In this document: positions 6,732 through 10,253 of the stretch, piece by piece | How positions within the stretch are numbered: the stretch's first letter is position 1 | How the letters are laid out: each line of letters opens with the position of its first letter | DNA from: CAYOBW01 sp964402115 | GTDB taxonomy: Bacteria; Verrucomicrobiota; Kiritimatiellia; UBA8416; CAYOBW01 | Direction: 5' to 3' | Assembly: GCA_964402115.1 (NCBI GenBank) | Contig: CAYOBW010000263.1 | Span: 1 to 10,253, forward strand | Length of the DNA stretch: 10,253 nucleotides | Made by a program: the position numbers and the translations under genes | The notes under the pieces: generated by a model | Seen by the model: the letters and a program-made list of their open reading frames with translations, nothing else | Database searches by the model: none | What the model was told of the DNA's origin: nothing

Positions 6732-7973
6732 TCACAGCGCGTACTGCGGGATCTTCAGCAGCTCCCCGCCCTTGAGCGCCGACTGGTGCGCCACGATGCC
6801 GGCCACGGTCATGTTGAGCGCCAGGGCCACGTCGACGATCGGCTTGCGGTTCCGCAGAACAGCGTCCACGAAGTCGCTCATGAGGTAGCCGTGCGAGCCG
6901 CCGTGACCTCCGGGGTCGACGCCGGGCGGCAGGGGCGGCCGGTCGATGTTCAGCTTGCCTTCTTCGTACTTCTGCCCATACACGCGACCCCGTTCGCCCC
7001 CGGCCGTCGGGATGTCCCACGTTACCGCCATGCGCGACATGCCGCCCTCGCTGGTGCGAAACAGTGCAATCTCGCTCCCGAAGGGGTTCTGGTAGTCGTT
7101 GTTCTCCGGACGCAGGTGCGGCACGGCGCTGGGCATGGCCATGCACGACACCTCCGTGAAACTGCCTCCGGTGACGCAGACGTAGTAGGCGTTCGAATGG
7201 GTGGGATACCACTGTGGCGGCAGCCCCTTGCGCCAGCCATTCGCGTCTACGTTCTTCGTCTGCGGATTGTAGCCCGTGAGGGGGGTGGGAAAGTAGTGGA
7301 AGTACTCGCCCTCGGAGTAGACGAGCTTGCCCAGCAGCCCGGCCTGGTACCGCTGGCGCCACGCGTGCAGATCCGGGTGGAAACACGAGGTTTCGAACAT
7401 CATGTACTTCAGCCCGCTCTTCTTCACGGCCGCGAACAGCAGGTCGGCGTCCTCGAGCGAGCCGAAGCACGCCGGCACGGCGGCGGCGACGTGCTTCCCG
7501 TGCTCCAGCGCCGCGACAGCCAGCCGCGCGTGGCTGGGCGCGTCCGTGGCAATGAACACGGCCTCGATCCGGTCGTCCTTGAGCAGCTCCTCGCACGACG
7601 GGTAGGTCTTCTGGCACCGGCAGGCCTTCGCCAGTTCGGCGCAGCGCGAGGGAATCAGGTCGGTGACCGCCGCCACCTCGACATTCGGGTGGCTCTGGAA
7701 GCCGAACGCCGCGCCGAACTGGCAGGTGCCGTAGCCGGCGATGCCGACGCGGATCTTCCGGTCGGAAAACGGCTGCCACCCCTTGGCCGCGGGCGCGGCA
7801 GCCTGCGTCTGATCGAAGCCCGGGATGACCTTGCCGCCGGCATCCACCGGCGCTTTGCCGGGTTCCGCGCCGCTCGCGGCCGTGGCGCCGCCCAGGCCCA
7901 GGGCCACTCCGGCTGCTCCCATCCACTCGACGAACTCCCGCCGCGACATGCCCGCCTGTTGCTTCTCGCTCAT
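6732..7973 (-). CDS. Tat-exported Gfo/Idh/MocA-family oxidoreductase
   Basis: The product is 413 residues, starting at ATG 7973 with AGGAAGGA just upstream (AAGGA at 4 bases). Residues 10-35 form a twin-arginine signal (SRREFVEWMGAAGVALGLGG), predicting export of a folded, cofactor-loaded enzyme. The NAD(P)-binding Rossmann fold begins near residue 74 (KIRVGIAGYGTCQFG) and continues through VEVAAVTDL, IEAVFIATDAPSHARLAVAALEHGKHV. The usual Glu-Lys-Pro motif after this is replaced by Ala-Val-Pro (AAAVPACFG). The C-terminal half holds YPTHSNAYYVCVTG and GGHGGSHGYLMSDFVDAVLRNRKPIVDV, typical of the many Tat-exported family members in planctomycetes and relatives. Known members oxidise sugars or cyclitols, and some (GH109) hydrolyse glycosides by an NAD-dependent route. 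The substrate here is unknown. It lies 170 bases upstream of, and is co-directional with, the LacI-family gene. Confidence 0.9.
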   Translation of the reverse strand: MSEKQQAGMSRREFVEWMGAAGVALGLGGATAASGAEPGKAPVDAGGKVIPGFDQTQAAAPAAKGWQPFSDRKIRVGIAGYGTCQFGAAFGFQSHPNVEVAAVTDLIPSRCAELAKACRCQKTYPSCEELLKDDRIEAVFIATDAPSHARLAVAALEHGKHVAAAVPACFGSLEDADLLFAAVKKSGLKYMMFETSCFHPDLHAWRQRYQAGLLGKLVYSEGEYFHYFPTPLTGYNPQTKNVDANGWRKGLPPQWYPTHSNAYYVCVTGGSFTEVSCMAMPSAVPHLRPENNDYQNPFGSEIALFRTSEGGMSRMAVTWDIPTAGGERGRVYGQKYEEGKLNIDRPPLPPGVDPGGHGGSHGYLMSDFVDAVLRNRKPIVDVALALNMTVAGIVAHQSALKGGELLKIPQYAL

Positions 7974-8090
7974 CGTGTCCTTCCTCTCTCGACCCCGTAC
8001 GCTGCGCCAACGGCAAGCCTTTGGCCGACACCGGACAGGCGTTGCTGACCAGGCCCCAGCCCTTCCGTCGCTGACCGCCTCTTCCTTCCC

Positions 8091-8121
8091 GCCGCGCCGG
8101 CGGCCCCGGGCCCTGCGCGGC
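8091..8121. repeat. GC-rich inverted repeat upstream of the oxidoreductase
   Basis: GCCGCGC (8091-8097) pairs with GCGCGGC (8115-8121), and inside the loop GGCCCCGGGCC is itself nearly self-complementary. If the oxidoreductase transcript starts upstream, this would fold in its 5' leader about 120-150 bases before the ATG. In DNA this GC-rich it may also be chance. Confidence 0.3.
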
Positions 8122-8305
8122 GCCCACTCCCACGGTCGCAGACAGGTTATGCCCTTCCGCCGCGCATTGGCTACACCTGTTTGCGAACAAAGACTTTCGC
8201 GTTGGCGCACCACGCCTGCCTTGGCCGCGGCAATCGCGGCAGCCGGTGTCGTTGGTCGTGACCCTCGCTCTCAACTCCAGCAGAACGGGGAAGCTTCGTT
8301 TCGGC

Positions 8306-8333
8306 TTGCATCACCTGCAGGCGACAGTATCTT
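8306..8333 (+). promoter_or_regulatory. Candidate promoter of the sheath gene
   Basis: TTGCAT (8306-8311) and TATCTT (8328-8333) are separated by 16 bases and lie 35 bases before the ATG at 8368. This stretch is noticeably richer in A and T than its surroundings. Matches to the sigma-70 consensus are partial (3 and 4 of 6), so this is tentative. Confidence 0.28.
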
Positions 8334-8367
8334 GTGGGTGAGCGCCTGCCGCTCGGAAAGGGGTTTC

Positions 8368-9924
8368 ATGACAGCCGACAACGCCTCCTCCAGACCTCAT
8401 GGGTTATCGTTCGAGACCGGCTTCCGTCCCTCCGCCTCGGCCCGCAAGAAGGAGCCCACCGCCGACTTCAATATTCTGCTGGCCGGCAACTTCTCCGGCC
8501 GCGCCACGCCGCCGCCACGCACCGGACCACATTACACGCTCGAGGCGCTGGACCTGGACAACGTCGAACGCGTGATCGCCCGGCTCAACCCGCGCGTGGC
8601 TTTCGATCTGCCGGACGGGGCTTTCGCGCTGGCTGTCCGCGAATTCGAATCGTTTCACCCCGACAGCCTGATGGAACACGACGCCCGCCTGGGCGCCCTG
8701 CTGGCCCTGCGCCGGCGCCTCAAGGCCTCCTCCAGCGCCGCGGCCGCGGCCAACGAAGTCGATGCGCTCCTGGGACCGGCCGCAGCGCCCGCGGTGGCGG
8801 CCGTGGCGGCGACAGTGGCGGCTCCAGCCGCACCGGCGGCGGGGGGTGCGCTGAATTTCGCGGATCTGCTGAACATGAAGCCGGGCGCCAAGCCCACGCC
8901 TGCGCCCGCGGCTCCCGGCGCGCCGGCCGCCGCGTCGGCCGGCAAGCCGGTCGTGGACAACCTGATCCAGAGCATCCTCGCCGGCACAGGCGCCATCACG
9001 GCGGCGGCGACGCCGACCGAGCTGACCGCGCTGGCCCGGGTGGAAGCCGCTCTGACGGCGCGCCTGCGCGGCATCCTGCACCACCCCGCCTTTCAGGCGC
9101 TGGAGGCGGCCTGGCGCGGCGTGCAGTTCGTGTTGCAGAACGTCGAGACCGACGCCAACGTCCACCTGTACCTCCTCGACTTGTCGCAGGAGGCGCTGGC
9201 GGCCGAGCTGCTGGCCGCGGCGGATCTGTCCGCGGCGCCCTTCTACCAGAGCCTCAACGGACACGAAGCGGCGCCCTTCGGCTTGATCGTCGGCAACTAC
9301 GCCTTCGGCCCCGGCGAGGCGGACCTGGGCCTGCTGGGTCGGCTGGGCATCATCGGCCTCGCGCAGCAGACGCCCTGCGTGGCGGCAGCGGCGCCGGCGC
9401 TGGCCGGCCTGACCACATTCGCGGGCCCGCTGGACATGGCGGCGCTGCTGCGCGGCCTCGAAGGGCAGTCGCCCGCCTGGATGGCGCTGCGCGGCACCCC
9501 GGTGGCCGCGCAGGTGGCCCTGACCGCGCCGCGCGTGCTGTTGCGGCTGCCGTATGGCCAGGGCGGCGAAACCATCGACGGCTTCCGGTTCGAGGAGCTG
9601 GATGCCGCGCGACGCCACAACGACCTGCTGTGGGGTAACGCGGTCTTCCTGCTGGCGTGCGTGTATGCCCGGGCCTACCTGGAGGACGCGGAGGATCCGC
9701 AGCCCCGTCGCTTCGTGCGGGTCGACGACCTGCCCGGGTGGTCGTTCACGCTGAACGGCGAATCCGAGCAGCAACCCTGCGCGGAAGCGTGGCTGCCGGA
9801 GAACCAGGCGCAGGCGCTGACCGGCCTGGGCCTGCTGGCCGTGCAAGCCGTCCGCCGCCAGCCCGCGGTCCAGTTTGCCGGCCTGAATGCCATCGCGTAT
9901 CCGGCGCGGGAGCTGGGGGTGTGA
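8368..9924 (+). CDS. Fused TssB/TssC-like type VI secretion contractile sheath protein
   Basis: The product is 518 residues, starting at ATG 8368 with a purine-rich GGAAAGGGG ending 4 bases before it. Residues about 33-120 look like the small sheath subunit TssB/VipA (FNILLAGNFSGR, DNVERVIARLNPRV, REFESFHPDSLMEH). Residues about 121-205 are an Ala/Pro-rich linker containing short hydrophobic patches (NEVDALLG, NFADLLNM, NLIQSILAG). Residues about 215-430 look like the large subunit TssC/VipB (LRGILHHPAFQALEAAWRG, FGLIVGNYAFGP, LLRLPYGQGGETIDGFRFEEL, LLWGNAVFLLA), followed by a short C-terminal part (FTLNGESEQQPCAEAWLP). TssB and TssC normally form separate proteins of about 165 and 490 residues that co-polymerise into the contracting tube sheath. 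Here they are joined, and the usual distal TssC region is shortened. No other type VI gene is in the window. Fusion is inferred from motif order; the family call for the TssC part is firm. Confidence 0.82.
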   Translation: MTADNASSRPHGLSFETGFRPSASARKKEPTADFNILLAGNFSGRATPPPRTGPHYTLEALDLDNVERVIARLNPRVAFDLPDGAFALAVREFESFHPDSLMEHDARLGALLALRRRLKASSSAAAAANEVDALLGPAAAPAVAAVAATVAAPAAPAAGGALNFADLLNMKPGAKPTPAPAAPGAPAAASAGKPVVDNLIQSILAGTGAITAAATPTELTALARVEAALTARLRGILHHPAFQALEAAWRGVQFVLQNVETDANVHLYLLDLSQEALAAELLAAADLSAAPFYQSLNGHEAAPFGLIVGNYAFGPGEADLGLLGRLGIIGLAQQTPCVAAAAPALAGLTTFAGPLDMAALLRGLEGQSPAWMALRGTPVAAQVALTAPRVLLRLPYGQGGETIDGFRFEELDAARRHNDLLWGNAVFLLACVYARAYLEDAEDPQPRRFVRVDDLPGWSFTLNGESEQQPCAEAWLPENQAQALTGLGLLAVQAVRRQPAVQFAGLNAIAYPARELGV

Positions 9925-10028
9925 AGTCGGCGCATTCTCGTCCGCGTCAGAACTTGCCGCCGTCAGGAAGCCGGGCCTTGTAAAGCATGTAGCGGCAACG
10001 CAACAGGCGCAGCGGTCTTACATGGCAC

Positions 10029-10102
10029 GTAACGGCCGGGGACGGCCGTCTCCATGGCGTGGGCAGGCGTCGAGGCGTGGAGACGGCGGTCCCCGCCGTT
10101 AC
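10029..10102. repeat. Long imperfect palindrome, REP-like element
   Basis: The left arm (10029-10054, starting GTAACGGC and ending GCCGTCTCCA) and the right arm (10078-10102) are reverse complements over about 25 bases, with one bulged base and one mismatch. The loop is 23 bases and contains GGCGT three times. The arms begin GTAACGG and end CCGTTAC. Size and shape resemble extragenic palindromic (REP-type) elements. With no following T-run it is not a standard terminator. Whether it is dispersed in the genome cannot be told from one copy. Confidence 0.65.
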
Positions 10103-10141
10103 CGCCCCCTCCTGCGTCACTGAGACGGTACGCGCGAACGG

Positions 10142-10169
10142 AGCCGCCCTTCACACACGAAAGGCGGCT
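10142..10169. terminator. Small hairpin between convergent genes, possible terminator
   Basis: AGCCGCC (10142-10148) pairs with GGCGGCT (10163-10169); after one C-A mismatch two more pairs close an 8-base loop. It lies about 26 bases beyond the putative stop of the minus-strand frame at 10195. There is no T-tract on either side, so terminator function is tentative. Confidence 0.3.
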
Positions 10170-10194
10170 GAACGCCGGGCGTTGACGTGGATCG

Positions 10195-10253
10195 TCACGC
10201 GGACGGAGGGGAGTTCAGCCGCGCGAGCCAGGCCGCCTGCGTCTGCTCGCGGG
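10195..10253 (-). CDS. Possible 3' end of a convergent gene (fragment)
   Basis: Reading the minus strand from the window edge, one frame gives REQTQAAWLARLNSPPSA and then TGA at 10197-10195. Nearly every codon ends in G or C, as in the neighbouring genes, and the peptide looks like an amphipathic helix followed by a loose tail. Eighteen residues are too few to identify a family. A second minus frame is also open to a stop within the nearby hairpin, so the call is tentative. Confidence 0.35.
   Translation of the reverse strand, partial: REQTQAAWLARLNSPPSA

Larger units (their letters stand above)
7974..8367. other. Divergent intergenic region with no convincing gene
   Basis: These 394 bases separate the oxidoreductase (minus) from the sheath gene (plus). 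Both flanking frames stay open into the region, but the encoded residues are Arg/Pro/Ala-rich and match neither family, so I do not extend the genes. It holds a GC-rich inverted repeat (8091-8097 with 8115-8121), a smaller one (8224-8229 with 8235-8240), an imperfect palindrome TGTTTGCGAACA (8178-8189), and a candidate plus-strand promoter. No good promoter for the oxidoreductase was found by eye. Confidence 0.6.
9925..10194. other. Intergenic region between convergent genes
   Basis: No coding frame with plausible protein content was found in these 270 bases. The region holds a long imperfect palindrome and a shorter hairpin, listed separately. No T-rich terminator follows either structure. 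Confidence 0.6.

Noticed and set aside
8178..8189. TGTTTGCGAACA as an operator for the divergent genes
   Set aside because: Only 5 of 6 half-site positions match, the centre is GpC, it is unlike the palindrome before the regulator, and no clear promoter lies next to it.
7974..8213. N-terminal extension of the oxidoreductase
   Set aside because: The added residues are Arg-rich without homology features and would bury the Tat signal; ATG 7973 has a good ribosome site.
7825..8367. N-terminal extension of the sheath protein
   Set aside because: It would overlap the oxidoreductase coding sequence and add unrelated sequence. ATG 8368 directly precedes the TssB-like segment.
10029..10102. The palindrome as a rho-independent terminator for the sheath gene
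   Set aside because: The loop is 23 bases and no T-run follows on either strand.

Overview
The window is GC-rich DNA with strong G/C third-position bias. It carries two large secreted proteins built of autotransporter-associated beta-strand repeats, a LacI-type regulator, a Tat-exported Gfo/Idh/MocA oxidoreductase and a fused type VI secretion sheath protein. This mix suggests a member of the Planctomycetes-Verrucomicrobia-Chlamydiae group, most likely Verrucomicrobiota, Kiritimatiellota or Lentisphaerota. That placement is an inference from gene content; no rRNA or other marker gene is present. A run of exactly 100 N (3973-4072) shows a draft or metagenomic scaffold.

Layout. Positions 1-7973 hold four genes, all on the minus strand, read right to left: oxidoreductase (6732-7973), LacI-family regulator (5446-6561), long beta-strand-repeat protein (2198-5398, interrupted by the N gap), and a shorter paralogue of it (1-2175, cut by the window edge about 20 residues before its expected end). 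The regulator and the two repeat genes are tightly spaced (47 and 22 bases) and probably form one transcription unit. In front of the regulator, an 18-bp near-perfect palindrome with a central CpG overlaps a candidate promoter, which fits an autoregulated LacI operon. The oxidoreductase lies 170 bases upstream in the same orientation and may have its own promoter.

A 394-base divergent intergenic region (7974-8367) separates the oxidoreductase from a plus-strand gene (8368-9924) whose product joins a TssB-like and a TssC-like segment, the two subunits of a contractile type VI sheath, and lacks part of the usual TssC C-terminus. Beyond it lie a long imperfect palindrome (10029-10102) resembling a REP-type element, a small hairpin, and what may be the 3' end of a convergent minus-strand gene (10195-10253).

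Working model (inference): the LacI protein senses a small molecule, probably a sugar, and controls two exported beta-solenoid-like proteins that arose by duplication and differ mainly by a block of about 316 residues of extra repeats. The oxidoreductase may act on a sugar or cyclitol in the same physiological setting, but it lacks the family's usual Glu-Lys-Pro motif. The sheath gene appears unrelated to this module.
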